Virus record (IMG/VR): IMGVR_UViG_3300032308_000091
Coordinates: 1-38,942 of that record
Direction: 5' to 3' (one strand)
From: a virus
Length of the DNA stretch: 38,942 nt
The notes under the pieces were generated by a model. The model saw nothing but the letters and a program-made list of their open reading frames with translations, was not told where the DNA came from and did not search any database. The position numbers and the translations under genes were made by a program. Shown one piece after another: positions 15,129 to 22,349 of the stretch. The stretch's first letter is position 1. The number at the start of each line of letters is the position of its first letter.

Positions 15129-16152
15129 AGATCAGTTAAAGAATTTGCCGCCTGAGATTGAAAGTGCCGACGTGAAAGAGTTGCGTCAAGCGCTCATGCG
15201 GTTGCAGAAACAGTTGCGTCAATCCAAAGAGCGCACCCAGGATCTAGTTGAAGCCTCACATCAAGCAGCCTATGACGCAATGCTGACAATGGGCAAGATT
15301 GAACCTGTTGCTACGCCTGTTCTCGATAAGCGCAAAGCAAAAGGTGAGGTGGCTTTGTGGCACATGACGGATTGGCAAGGCGCAAAGCGCACTACGTCAT
15401 ACAACAGTGAGATCATGCGCAAGCGTGTGTTGGAGTTTTGTGAAAAAGCAGTGCGCATTACCGAGATCCAAAGAGCAGATCACCCTGTCAAAGAGGTAAC
15501 AATCTGTTTTGGCGGGGACATGGTTGAGGGTTTATTTAACTTTCCTACCCAAGCATTTGAGGTAGATGCCACATTGTTTGAGCAATACGTCAATGTCTCC
15601 AGATTGTGCGTAGATGTTGTGCGGTATGCGTTGTCAAATTACGAGAAGGTCACAGTCATTGCTGAGTGGGGTAATCACGGGCGCATTGGATCCAAGCGCG
15701 ACAACGTGCCACGCTCAGATAACTTTGACAGAATGTGCTACGAACTTGCCCGTCAATTGCTTCAGGGGGAGAAACGGCTGACGTGGCAAGATTGTCCAGA
15801 GGATATTCAGCGCATTGAAATTGGCGCGTACAGAGCATTGCTTATTCACGGAGATGAGGTTGGCAGAAATGGATTTGCTTCACCAGGTGCAATCGTTCAA
15901 CACGCAAACAAGTGGCGCTCAGGATCTTACCCGTGGGACTTCAGAGATGTCTACATTGGTCACTATCACACGCACTCAGAGTGGGCAATGGCGAATGGTC
16001 AAGGTAGTGTCTACCAAACGGGTAGTACGGAAAGTGACAACAGGTACGCAGGCGTAATGCTCGCAGCAAGCGCGACACCTTCTCAGCGATTACATTTCAT
16101 TGACCCAATCAAGGGCAGAGTGACGGCGGTGTACAAAGTATGGCTGGATTGA
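15118..16152 (+). CDS. Calcineurin-like metallophosphoesterase
   Basis: The 344-aa product has the full set of metal-binding blocks: HMTDWQ (Asp85), GGDMVEG (Asp134), GNHGR (Asn186, His187), LLIHGDE (His244) and GHYHTH (His282, His284). An N-terminal coiled coil (about 15-45) is typical of actinophage versions. The domain is related to Mre11/SbcD-type nucleases, and a DNA end-processing or phosphatase role is possible. No SbcC-like ATPase is present in the window. Confidence 0.85.
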   Translation: MSLEDQLKNLPPEIESADVKELRQALMRLQKQLRQSKERTQDLVEASHQAAYDAMLTMGKIEPVATPVLDKRKAKGEVALWHMTDWQGAKRTTSYNSEIMRKRVLEFCEKAVRITEIQRADHPVKEVTICFGGDMVEGLFNFPTQAFEVDATLFEQYVNVSRLCVDVVRYALSNYEKVTVIAEWGNHGRIGSKRDNVPRSDNFDRMCYELARQLLQGEKRLTWQDCPEDIQRIEIGAYRALLIHGDEVGRNGFASPGAIVQHANKWRSGSYPWDFRDVYIGHYHTHSEWAMANGQGSVYQTGSTESDNRYAGVMLAASATPSQRLHFIDPIKGRVTAVYKVWLD

Positions 16153-16841
16153 GACCTGCAACATTGTTGTCGTCCAACAGTGAATTGCGACCTGACGGGA
16201 TCTATAACTGGAGCATACCTGCGCTTGCAGCAAAACTCAGCAACGGCACAAACATAAAGACCTGTCCCAATGCTGGCGCTTGCGCAACAGTTTGTTATGC
16301 GCGCAACGGCACATACAACTTCAGCAACGTTAAGGGACGGCATACGCGCAACCTTGAATACATACTTGAAGATCCGCAAGGCTGGTTTGCGCAAATGCTT
16401 GAAGAAGTGTCCAAGCCAAAAATGAAGGGCAAGCACGTACGTATTCACGATGCTGGTGATTTTTTTTCAGAGGACTACTTACAGATGTGGCTTAAACTGG
16501 CTAGGCTTGTTCCAGAGGTGACTTTCTACTGTTATACCAAAGAAGTGTCTATGTTCAAAAGAGTCTTGGCAGAGGGCTGTCCTAACAACTTTAAGTACCT
16601 ATTCAGTATGGGCGGTAAAGAGGATCACCTGATTGACAAAGAAAATGACCGACACGCTGAGGTGTTTCCTGATGACGCTGCAATACTGGACGCGGGATAC
16701 ATGAACCAATCAGACTCAGATTTGCTTGCGATTACCTTGCCAACAAACAAAGTAGGCATACCTCAAAACAACATACCGCAATTCAGAAAACGATTAGCGG
16801 GGCGAACCTTTGGTGAGTTGCAGATTGAGCGCGACTCTTAA
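16140..16841 (+). CDS. GP88-family phage protein with Cys cluster
   Basis: The product is 233 aa. CPNAGACATVCYARNGTYNF gives Cys42, Cys48 and Cys52, the signature of the actinophage gene-product-88 family. VRIHDAGDFFSEDYLQMW and VTFYCYTKE resemble the Gp37/Gp68 (DUF5131) phage family, which has a similar Cys-rich entry and a GDF-type loop. The three-cysteine cluster suggests an iron-sulfur centre or zinc site. The biochemical role is not known. It overlaps the metallophosphoesterase by 13 nt, so it is in the same operon. Confidence 0.7.
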   Translation: MAGLRPATLLSSNSELRPDGIYNWSIPALAAKLSNGTNIKTCPNAGACATVCYARNGTYNFSNVKGRHTRNLEYILEDPQGWFAQMLEEVSKPKMKGKHVRIHDAGDFFSEDYLQMWLKLARLVPEVTFYCYTKEVSMFKRVLAEGCPNNFKYLFSMGGKEDHLIDKENDRHAEVFPDDAAILDAGYMNQSDSDLLAITLPTNKVGIPQNNIPQFRKRLAGRTFGELQIERDS

Positions 16842-17065
16842 TCATCTTCTTCATCGTCCCCGTCGTAAATAAACGGATCTGTTGAGCGAATGTCCATGCC
16901 AACCTCTTTGCAATGATCTAACGCTGCTTTGAACAATTCAAGCACGCGGTTGCTTAGATCTGTCATTTGATCTGGATAGGAAGCCTCATGCTCAACCTCA
17001 ACAAATAACTGGTGCAGGCTGATAACGATCTTGCCGCTTGGCGGGGTATCGGGTGTTTTGGACAT
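16838..17065 (-). CDS. Probable minus-strand small acidic protein
   Basis: Read on the minus strand this gives 75 aa: SKTPDTPPSGKIVISLHQLFVEVEHEA, a helical middle (MTDLSNRVLELFKAALDHCKEVGMDI) and an acidic end (YDGDDEEDD). It fills the only long stretch without a plus-strand gene and converges with the GP88 gene by 4 bp. Composition is protein-like rather than shadow-like. A longer start at 17140 is possible and would add a CxxC. No ribosome-binding site is clear, so it may be leaderless. It would be the only minus-strand gene, possibly a regulator. Confidence 0.5.
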   Translation of the reverse strand: MSKTPDTPPSGKIVISLHQLFVEVEHEASYPDQMTDLSNRVLELFKAALDHCKEVGMDIRSTDPFIYDGDDEEDD

Positions 17066-17198
17066 ACCGATAGTTTGGCACTGGTTACAAAAAAAATCTC
17101 GCGACGCGCCAGGGGTCAATCCCCAAAAACTGTAATTCATGGGTCATACTTACGGGGACAGAGCAAAAACTGCTCCCAAACAGAAGGAAGGCAAGAAC
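17066..17198. promoter_or_regulatory. Divergent intergenic region, likely promoter(s)
   Basis: This 133-nt gap separates a leftward gene from the next rightward operon. It holds an A-run (ACAAAAAAAATC near 17085), a short GGGG-TCAAT-CCCC hairpin (about 17112-17124), an inverted GAGCA/TGCTC pair (about 17161-17176) and the GGAAGG ribosome-binding site of the next gene. I could not pick a convincing -35/-10 pair. A control region for both directions is inferred from layout. Confidence 0.4.
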
Positions 17199-17762
17199 AT
17201 GGCAGGTAAGTTTGATCTTGACGCGTATGAGACGGTAGAACTCAGATTACGCAGGCTATACGGCAAGTATCCAGAAGCCAGAGTAATGACAGATCTGGTA
17301 TTTCACGATGAACGTAGGTTTATCGTCAAGGCTGAGATCTATCTTGACCGCGACGACATGACCCCAGTAGCAACGGGATACGCTGAGGAAATCGTGGGTG
17401 CTTCACCCGTCAACCGCACCTCAGCCCTAGAAAATGGAGAGACCAGCGCAATAGGGCGCGCAATCAGTAATTCAGTGCTTTGCCTAGATGCTCCAGAGGG
17501 CAAGCGTCCAAGCAGATCTGAAATGGAAAAGGTTGAGCGATACAAGGCTGAACCGCGTATGCCTGCAACCAAAGAGAAGGTATGGACAGTTGCTGACGAG
17601 AAGCAAGCGTCATTGGCAATTCAATCTGCAAACCTCAGCGTGAGCGTTGATGAGTTAAAAGCGATTTGGGACGCCAACAAGGACATTGCAGACCTTGAAA
17701 TTGACGGCGTGACCTTGAAATCTAAGGTCAATCAAAAGAAGGCTGAGTTTGACAGTGAGTGA
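17199..17762 (+). CDS. ERF/Rad52-like single-strand annealing protein (putative)
   Basis: The 187-aa product starts at the ATG after GGAAGG; a start at 17139 lacks one. The central motif NRTSALENGETSAIGRAISNSV matches the ETSAxGRAL signature of phage annealing or ssDNA-handling proteins of the ERF type, and VFHDERRFIVKAEIYLD is the preceding strand pair. After about residue 120 the sequence is a helical tail. Neighbouring genes include a RecB/Cas4-like nuclease, SSB and RusA, which supports a recombination role. Assignment is by motif only. Confidence 0.6.
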   Translation: MAGKFDLDAYETVELRLRRLYGKYPEARVMTDLVFHDERRFIVKAEIYLDRDDMTPVATGYAEEIVGASPVNRTSALENGETSAIGRAISNSVLCLDAPEGKRPSRSEMEKVERYKAEPRMPATKEKVWTVADEKQASLAIQSANLSVSVDELKAIWDANKDIADLEIDGVTLKSKVNQKKAEFDSE

Positions 17763-18192
17763 CATCGAACTGCAACTGCCACTTACTCCATACGCAGGCT
17801 CAATGGGCTGGAACGGATCTGGTGCAACCAGCCTTAATCAATCTCAAACTCTCAATCACGTCAGGGCGCAGGGCGAACGTGGCTTGACATGGTTCGAGTT
17901 AGCAGAAATTATGAATTGGCATCACGGCACTGCATCAGGTCAATTATCGGTTTTGGACAAGGTGGGTTTGTTGCGTCGCCTGAAAGAAAAGCGCGGTAGA
18001 TCCTCAGTGTATGTTGTGGCGCAATACGTGAACGGCAGAGAGTTAGCCAAGCGCACACAACGCAAACTCACATTGGTCATAGATCTGGCTGAGGGTGTAG
18101 ACCGCCAAACAATCATTGACTATCTTAACTGCGTGGCTTTGTGCAAACTTGAAGAGGACAACAAAGAAGTGATTGGGTGGGTGTGGAAATGA
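17755..18192 (+). CDS. Winged-helix DNA-binding protein
   Basis: From GTG the product is 145 aa. Residues about 28-80 (QTLNHVRAQGERGLTWFELAEIMNWHHGTASGQLSVLDKVGLLRRLKEKRGRSSVYV) form a MarR-like winged helix: helix-turn-helix, then a basic wing. The remaining part (LTLVIDLAEGVDRQTIIDYL) is an alpha/beta tail. It probably regulates phage transcription or assists replication. It overlaps the previous gene by 8 nt. Confidence 0.65.
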   Translation: MSDIELQLPLTPYAGSMGWNGSGATSLNQSQTLNHVRAQGERGLTWFELAEIMNWHHGTASGQLSVLDKVGLLRRLKEKRGRSSVYVVAQYVNGRELAKRTQRKLTLVIDLAEGVDRQTIIDYLNCVALCKLEEDNKEVIGWVWK

Positions 18193-18386
18193 ACAAGATC
18201 GAATTGCTTGGAATGTTAGCAAAGGTCAATAAAGCGTTGGAAAGCAACGATTACGGACAGTTAGCGTTGGCGTTAGGCATGAGCAAGGCAATGGTGGAAG
18301 AAATGACACTGGAGGACATTTTTGGAGCAATGACAGTACGCATGGCAGATCTTAACCGAGAGTTAGAAAGGCTACTAAACAAATGA
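18189..18386 (+). CDS. Small helical protein
   Basis: The 65-aa product begins MNKIELLGMLAKVNKALESNDYGQLALALGMS and ends LNRELERLLNK. It is all-helical by appearance, with LALALGMSKAMVEEMTLEDIF suggesting a compact helical hairpin. The start overlaps the upstream stop (ATGA), so it is co-translated. No family is recognised. Confidence 0.6.
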   Translation: MNKIELLGMLAKVNKALESNDYGQLALALGMSKAMVEEMTLEDIFGAMTVRMADLNRELERLLNK

Positions 18387-18661
18387 GCAATCAAAAGAAA
18401 TTCAAAGCACCGCAAGGCTGGGTGACGGCGGTTCACGTCAACGCAATAGGCATAACTGAAACCGCTAAGCGCTTGAACATAGAACCGAGTGCATTAGCGC
18501 AAGCAATGGAAGAAACAGGGTTTCAAATGCTTCCTGATCCAATGGACATAAGCGCAGACACAGCAAAGGTATTGTTGATTGAAGAAAAGAAAACAAGATT
18601 GGAGGTAGTACCTGATGAGCCAAGTAGTGACACCGCAGATGATCGAACAACGACTGCGTGA
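18383..18661 (+). CDS. Small helix-turn-helix-like protein
   Basis: The 92-aa product contains VNAIGITETAKRLNIEPSALAQAMEETGF, which looks like a helix-turn-helix (ETAKRLNIEPSALAQAM), and then an acidic Ser/Asp/Thr-rich tail. The start is an ATGA overlap with the upstream stop. The last 47 nt overlap the next gene, whose own ribosome-binding site lies inside this one. Function unknown. Confidence 0.6.
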   Translation: MSNQKKFKAPQGWVTAVHVNAIGITETAKRLNIEPSALAQAMEETGFQMLPDPMDISADTAKVLLIEEKKTRLEVVPDEPSSDTADDRTTTA

Positions 18662-18974
18662 CCTATCCAAAGAGGTAGACCAATCGCACAAAGATCTTGC
18701 TGAAGCAGAGCAGTTGTATTTCACAACCAAAGCCAAGTATGAATTGGCGCTGGCTCATGGCAGACTATCGCTGGCTGGCAAGCAAGACATGAAACTAACT
18801 GTGTCAGATAAAGCAGACATGGCGTTGGTGTCGGCTGAGGACTTGCACATGAAAATGGCGACTGCTGAGGCAGTTGTGCGCGCTGCAAGATCTAACGCAT
18901 CACGCATACGCACCCAAGTGGACATTGCTAGATCAGTTGGCACATCAGTTAGAACAAGCATGGAGTTGTCATGA
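18615..18974 (+). CDS. Conserved actinophage coiled-coil protein
   Basis: The 119-aa product starts after a strong GGAGGTAG. It is almost wholly helical (QRLRDLSKEVDQSHKDLAEAEQLYFTTKAKYELALAHGRL) and ends NASRIRTQVDIARSVGTSVRTSMELS, a pattern I associate with hypothetical proteins common in actinophages near recombination genes. It probably forms an extended helical dimer. Role unknown. Confidence 0.68.
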   Translation: MSQVVTPQMIEQRLRDLSKEVDQSHKDLAEAEQLYFTTKAKYELALAHGRLSLAGKQDMKLTVSDKADMALVSAEDLHMKMATAEAVVRAARSNASRIRTQVDIARSVGTSVRTSMELS

Positions 18975-19099
18975 GTGCGCCATACGTTTTGGCTCAATGC
19001 GACACATGCGATCAGTTTGTTGAAAAGTTTTGTGATGTTGCAGGGCTTTGCAGAGATTGTTGTGACACTTGCCAAAAGATAGGAACAGATCATGAGTGA
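18971..19099 (+). CDS. Zinc-ribbon microprotein, 42 aa
   Basis: The ATGA overlap with the upstream stop sets the start. The sequence AQCDTCDQFVEKFCDVAGLCRDCCDTCQKIG has seven cysteines in 42 residues, enough for one or two zinc sites. It is one of several such tiny proteins in this genome. Function unknown; nucleic-acid binding or an adaptor role is possible. Confidence 0.6.
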   Translation: MSAPYVLAQCDTCDQFVEKFCDVAGLCRDCCDTCQKIGTDHE

Positions 19100-19235
19100 C
19101 GGATTTGAACAAACACCACTGGGGCAATCAGTATTTTTTGCCTACGTTGAGGCATACGCCAAGAAGCACAATATCACAAGAGATGAAGCGATTATTCAAC
19201 TGAGCAATGGAGACACTGATGATAGATCTGAATGA
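19092..19235 (+). CDS. Small hypothetical protein, 47 aa
   Basis: The start overlaps the end of the zinc-ribbon gene by 8 nt. The product (DGFEQTPLGQSVFFAYVEAYAKKHNITRDEAIIQLSNG) is mainly helical with a ribbon-helix-helix-like segment (ITRDEAIIQLS). Its end overlaps the nuclease gene. I see no firm homology. Confidence 0.5.
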   Translation: MSDGFEQTPLGQSVFFAYVEAYAKKHNITRDEAIIQLSNGDTDDRSE

Positions 19236-19890
19236 GATGCTTGTTAAATCGCTCAACGCGTTTGATGCAAGCAGGTCAAGATCTCAACAGGTTGAAGTTG
19301 GACCAAGCAGTATTGGTGGTTGTCGCAGGCGCGTGTATCACGAGTTAAAACAAACGCCAGAGACCAATCCGCACACTGAGTCACTTGCTGCAATCTTGGG
19401 GACGTTTATCCACACTGGGATTGAAAAGTCAATCAGGCGTGAAGATCCTTTTGGTGACAACTTTATTATTGAGGGTGAGTTCAAGTCTGGAGATCTCAAA
19501 GGTCACGTGGATCTATTTATCAAGGACATTGGGTTGGTAGTGGATTGGAAAACAACAAAGGTCAAATCACTGCGCTACTTCCCGTCACAACAACAACGCT
19601 GGCAAGTCCAAATTTACGGCTGGTTGCTTGAACAGAATGGTCACAAGGTCAATGAGGTTGCACTGGTCGCAATACCGCGTGACGGCGAAATGGCAGACAT
19701 ACGCGTTCACAAAGAGATTTACGACGCGCCAACAGCAGAAGCGGGGATCGCATGGTTAGAGCAGGTAAAGTCACTTGTTGCTAACAATGAGCCAGCGCCT
19801 GCGCCTGAAGAAACATTAAATTTCTGCGCCAAGTACTGCGTGTACTACGACCAGACAGGAGAAGTAGGTTGCCCAAGTACCACGAAGTAG
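19219..19890 (+). CDS. Cas4/RecB-like PD-(D/E)XK nuclease
   Basis: The product is 223 aa from the ATG with GGAG 6 nt upstream; an ATG at 19207 is the alternative. The nuclease core is visible: GTFIHTGIE (His66), GHVDLFI (Asp98), LVVDWKTTK (Asp109, Lys111) and QVQIYGWLL. Cys35 near the start and Cys203, Cys207 and Cys218 at the end match the split four-cysteine [4Fe-4S] cluster of Cas4 and AddB. It probably resects DNA ends 5' or 3' for annealing or recombination. There is no CRISPR array here. It overlaps the WhiB gene. Confidence 0.83.
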   Translation: MIDLNEMLVKSLNAFDASRSRSQQVEVGPSSIGGCRRRVYHELKQTPETNPHTESLAAILGTFIHTGIEKSIRREDPFGDNFIIEGEFKSGDLKGHVDLFIKDIGLVVDWKTTKVKSLRYFPSQQQRWQVQIYGWLLEQNGHKVNEVALVAIPRDGEMADIRVHKEIYDAPTAEAGIAWLEQVKSLVANNEPAPAPEETLNFCAKYCVYYDQTGEVGCPSTTK

Positions 19891-20243
19891 ATTGGCAACA
19901 GGCTGAGTGCTGGGGAATGTACACGGATCTGTTTTACCGCGTTGAAGAAGAGCGCAATGTTGATGCGTATTTCTACATCAATGCGGTGAGAGAGGTTTGC
20001 GCGCGTTGTCCTTTGTGGAAGCAGTGTTTCCAATACGCCTATGAGCATGAACGATTTGGGGTGTGGGGTGGAATGACATCATTGGAAAGAGCGTCATTTC
20101 ATCTACCCGACAAATACCCAGTGCAAAGGCAAAGGGCGCTTAGGTCATTATCCGAGTTTGGCATCACACTAGAAAACATTAGGAGTGCAATTGAGCATAC
20201 GCGTTATGTCGGAAGTTTGGCTGACCAAACTACCCCTGACTGA
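19869..20243 (+). CDS. whiB: WhiB-family transcription factor
   Basis: The 124-aa product has the Wbl signature: Cys14 (AECWG), Cys44, Cys47 and Cys53 (CARCPLWKQC) for a [4Fe-4S] cluster, then GVWGGMTSLER. Wbl proteins bind the principal sigma factor of actinobacteria and alter promoter choice, so this is the best host marker in the window. The start is TTG after GGAG; any later start would lose Cys14. The C-terminal extension (LSEFGITLENIRSAIEHTRYVG) looks like a helix-turn-helix. It overlaps both neighbours. Confidence 0.88.
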   Translation: MPKYHEVDWQQAECWGMYTDLFYRVEEERNVDAYFYINAVREVCARCPLWKQCFQYAYEHERFGVWGGMTSLERASFHLPDKYPVQRQRALRSLSEFGITLENIRSAIEHTRYVGSLADQTTPD

Positions 20244-20991
20244 GAAAATGGTTTTGCTTGTCATTGCAGATCACGCCAGCGACGACGGCACTGAGGCTTG
20301 GCCAAGTCAAGCCACGATAGCCAAGAAAGCCAGCGTGAGCATCAGGACAGTGCAGCGCTCAGTCAATTCATTGGTAACAAAAGGTTACATTTGGTTACAA
20401 AAGGGCGCTGGGGGATCTGCGACGTGCCGAGATGATCGCAGACCCCATAAATACACGATCAATTTGGCGACACTACGGGGCGACGCAACGACCACCCGCA
20501 AGCCACGGGGCGACGCTGACAACCTTGACGGGGCGACTCTTACGCCTGACACGGGGCGACTCTCGCGACCTATGAACCTTCCTTCTGAACCTTCCAAAGA
20601 AACACCCTTTGATTTGTTTTGGAAGGTGTATCCATTGAAAGTGGGAAAGGCATCAGCCAGAAAAGCCTGGGACAAGGCGGTTGAGGCTGAGGATCCCGAT
20701 TTGGTCATACTTGGCGCTTTGCAGTATGCCCAGGATCCTAACCGACACCCTTCATACACCGCGCACCCGTCTACTTGGTTGAACGCTGGACGCTGGGCAG
20801 ATGACCCGTTGCCACCGCGAGAGATGAGCCCTGACGAGAAGCGGGCATTGGAAGCCACTGAAGCCCGTCTGAGGGCTGAAAGGGAGAAGATCGATAATCA
20901 GGCTTGGTTTGCAGAACAAGAAGCCCAGAGAAGCAAGGCAGTGCCAATGCCTGAGTCAATCAAAAGATTACTGAGACAAAAGACCTTGTAA
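20191..20991 (+). CDS. Replication initiator-like helix-turn-helix protein
   Basis: From TTG (AGGAG 5 nt upstream) the product is 266 aa and begins SIRVMSEVW, a typical opening in actinophages. Residues about 10-75 (KMVLLVIADHASDDGTEAWPSQATIAKKASVSIRTVQRSVNSLVTKGYI) form a helix-turn-helix. Residues about 140-205 (FDLFWKVYPLKVGKASARKAWDKAV...HPSTWLNAGRW) match the FWxxYPxKxxKxxAxxxW module of phage replication proteins that recruit host helicase. The linker is Pro/Arg/Thr-rich. As no polymerase or helicase is encoded, this is the best initiator candidate. Confidence 0.75.
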   Translation: MSIRVMSEVWLTKLPLTEKMVLLVIADHASDDGTEAWPSQATIAKKASVSIRTVQRSVNSLVTKGYIWLQKGAGGSATCRDDRRPHKYTINLATLRGDATTTRKPRGDADNLDGATLTPDTGRLSRPMNLPSEPSKETPFDLFWKVYPLKVGKASARKAWDKAVEAEDPDLVILGALQYAQDPNRHPSYTAHPSTWLNAGRWADDPLPPREMSPDEKRALEATEARLRAEREKIDNQAWFAEQEAQRSKAVPMPESIKRLLRQKTL

Positions 20992-21028
20992 CCATTACAA
21001 TTTATGTAACCTAACAAGGGAGTGACAG

Positions 21029-21220
21029 TTGCCAAAAACAACAGTTGTTCAACCAATTCACCTGAACATGGGTGATCACATTGTAATCAATAACCAAGAA
21101 TTGACAGTGAAGTATGTGGACGTGCCTGATCGTATTGGCACTTGTGATTTGTATGTAACAGATCAGCAGGGACGCGACCAACATGCAATTGTTTCAGGGC
21201 TGGTTACAATAATCGTGTGA
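21029..21220 (+). CDS. Small beta-rich hypothetical protein
   Basis: The product is 63 aa from TTG with GGGAG upstream: PIHLNMGDHIVINNQELTVKYVDVPDRIGTCDLYVTDQQGRDQHAIVSGLVTIIV. It looks like a small SH3-like or OB-like barrel. Its end overlaps the RusA start (GTGA). It belongs to a replication/recombination cluster; function unknown. Confidence 0.6.
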   Translation: MPKTTVVQPIHLNMGDHIVINNQELTVKYVDVPDRIGTCDLYVTDQQGRDQHAIVSGLVTIIV

Positions 21221-21588
21221 TCCAATTCAGAGTTGACGGCAAACCTATACCGCAAGGTTCGATGTCTGCTGTCAATGGTCACATCTTCCATTCGCAAGGC
21301 TCAGCCCTAGCGACATGGCGCGCAAGCATTGCCATTGCAGCACGACACGCTGGCGCAAGACCTTCAATGCACCCTATCTCAATGACAATGGTGTTTATCT
21401 TTCAAAAACCAAAAACAGTTACAAGATCCGAGCCAACAGTACCGCCTGATTTGGATAAGTTGATACGCGCGGTATTAGACGGATTGACGGCGGTGGCGTA
21501 CAAAGATGACGCGCAAGTTACTGAAATCAGGGCTATTAAGATCTACGGCGAACGTCCAGGGGTTGAGATCCAAGTTGTTGAAAAGTAA
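21217..21588 (+). CDS. rusA: RusA-like Holliday junction resolvase
   Basis: The 123-aa product starts at GTG overlapping the upstream stop. The motif PPDLDKLIRAVLDGLTAVAYKDDAQVTEI is the RusA signature, with Asp78 and Asp80 and then Asp97/Asp98 as metal ligands. The N-terminus (FRVDGKPIPQGSMSAVNG) is also typical. RusA resolves four-way junctions formed in recombination-dependent replication, clearing DNA for packaging. It closes the operon; an A-rich control region follows. Confidence 0.88.
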   Translation: MIQFRVDGKPIPQGSMSAVNGHIFHSQGSALATWRASIAIAARHAGARPSMHPISMTMVFIFQKPKTVTRSEPTVPPDLDKLIRAVLDGLTAVAYKDDAQVTEIRAIKIYGERPGVEIQVVEK

Positions 21589-21729
21589 TTAAAAAAAAAT
21601 AAAAAAAATTTGGCGCGTCTCTCGACTTTTTTTGTTTTGTCCCAGAAGATTATCTTATTGAGACCAAATAGGTTTCTACTAAATCTAAGGGGCACAAAAT
21701 GTTAGATCAAAAAAAGACAGTAAATACAA
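21589..21729 (+). promoter_or_regulatory. Duplicated promoter/leader region, copy 1
   Basis: An A-rich tract is followed by TTGGCGCGTC, GACTTT, TTATTGAG and TCTACTAAATC, then a GGGG ribosome-binding site and ATGTTAGATCAAAAA. The second copy at 23033 aligns without gaps over 89 nt from TTGGCGCGTC to the ATG and continues about 30 nt into the coding region. TTGAGA (21658) and TAAATC (21680), 16 nt apart, are a possible -35/-10 pair, at the same place in both copies. The start of a separate operon is inferred. Confidence 0.65.
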
Positions 21730-21989
21730 CAAAAATTCAAGCGGGAGATCAACCTAACTTTGCAGATCCAAAACCAAACGTAGGTCAAGACGACTATTGC
21801 ATTCAGTGTGGACGTAAAGTTGGCGCTGACGCTTGGTTAGTTGAAATCATTGAAGGCGGTTTTATCAGACTTCAGGACGGATCTGAGTATGACAAAGCAA
21901 GCGATCCTGGATACATGGGTTGCTACGCGATTGGTAACGAGTGCGCTAAGAAGTTTGCACCAAACCTACTAATCAAAAGAGGGGCATAA
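21699..21989 (+). CDS. Zinc-ribbon protein, 96 aa
   Basis: The first ten residues (MLDQKKTVNT) are shared with the gene at 23149, as part of the duplicated leader. The rest has CIQCGRKVGADAWLVEII and, after GYMGCYAIGNECAKKF, two more cysteines, a four-Cys site. Similar proteins are common in actinophages without known function. It heads a run of small genes under the leader described above. Confidence 0.68.
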   Translation: MLDQKKTVNTTKIQAGDQPNFADPKPNVGQDDYCIQCGRKVGADAWLVEIIEGGFIRLQDGSEYDKASDPGYMGCYAIGNECAKKFAPNLLIKRGA

Positions 21990-21990
21990 C

Positions 21991-22134
21991 ATGACAAAGA
22001 ATTGCGAGAATTGCGGTGGCGTTGCCACTGTTTATGCAATGGACACTTGCGCAGGGGGCTGGGCTGGACGCTATTGCGACAGCCACATTCCAACAGGATT
22101 TCAAGTAACAGATCGATACACAGGGGGCGAATAA
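21991..22134 (+). CDS. Zinc-ribbon microprotein, 47 aa
   Basis: The product TKNCENCGGVATVYAMDTC...WAGRYCDSHIPTGF has a CxxC, two further cysteines and a histidine, consistent with a single zinc ribbon. AGAGGGG precedes the start. It is part of a chain of small genes spaced 1 nt apart. Function unknown. Confidence 0.6.
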   Translation: MTKNCENCGGVATVYAMDTCAGGWAGRYCDSHIPTGFQVTDRYTGGE

Positions 22135-22135
22135 C

Positions 22136-22348
22136 ATGAGCACACCAACAATTCCAGCAGATCTGCGTCAGGACATTTATTACTGCGGCTTGAACGATGA
22201 ATTACGCGGCACATACGATGCTATTCGCTACGCAAAACACGAGTTGTCTCACAATGACTTTGAAGAATTGTACAAGCGTGGATCGCGTCAGTATCAAATT
22301 GCAATTGGTTTAACAATTGAAGCAATCAACAAACAAGGAGGCAAATAA
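22136..22348 (+). CDS. Small helical hypothetical protein, 70 aa
   Basis: The start follows CAGGGGGCGAATAAC. The product (LRQDIYYCGLNDELRGTYDAIRYAKHELSHNDFEELYKRGSRQYQIAIGLTIEAINKQGGK) is helical with charged surfaces. It is one nucleotide from its neighbours, so co-expressed. No family is recognised. Confidence 0.6.
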   Translation: MSTPTIPADLRQDIYYCGLNDELRGTYDAIRYAKHELSHNDFEELYKRGSRQYQIAIGLTIEAINKQGGK

Positions 22349-22349
22349 C

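Noticed and set aside
19219-19890. Cas4 as part of a phage CRISPR system
   Set aside because: No repeat-spacer array, Cas1 or other cas gene is present; in this context it is a recombination nuclease.
20385-20858. Minus-strand open frame of 157 codons
   Set aside because: It lies entirely inside the replication initiator gene, has low-complexity Ser/Arg/Ala composition and no supporting signals.
21589-21610. A-tract as an intrinsic terminator on the plus strand
   Set aside because: There is no stem before it, and it is A-rich rather than T-rich on the coding strand; an UP-element or bending role fits better.
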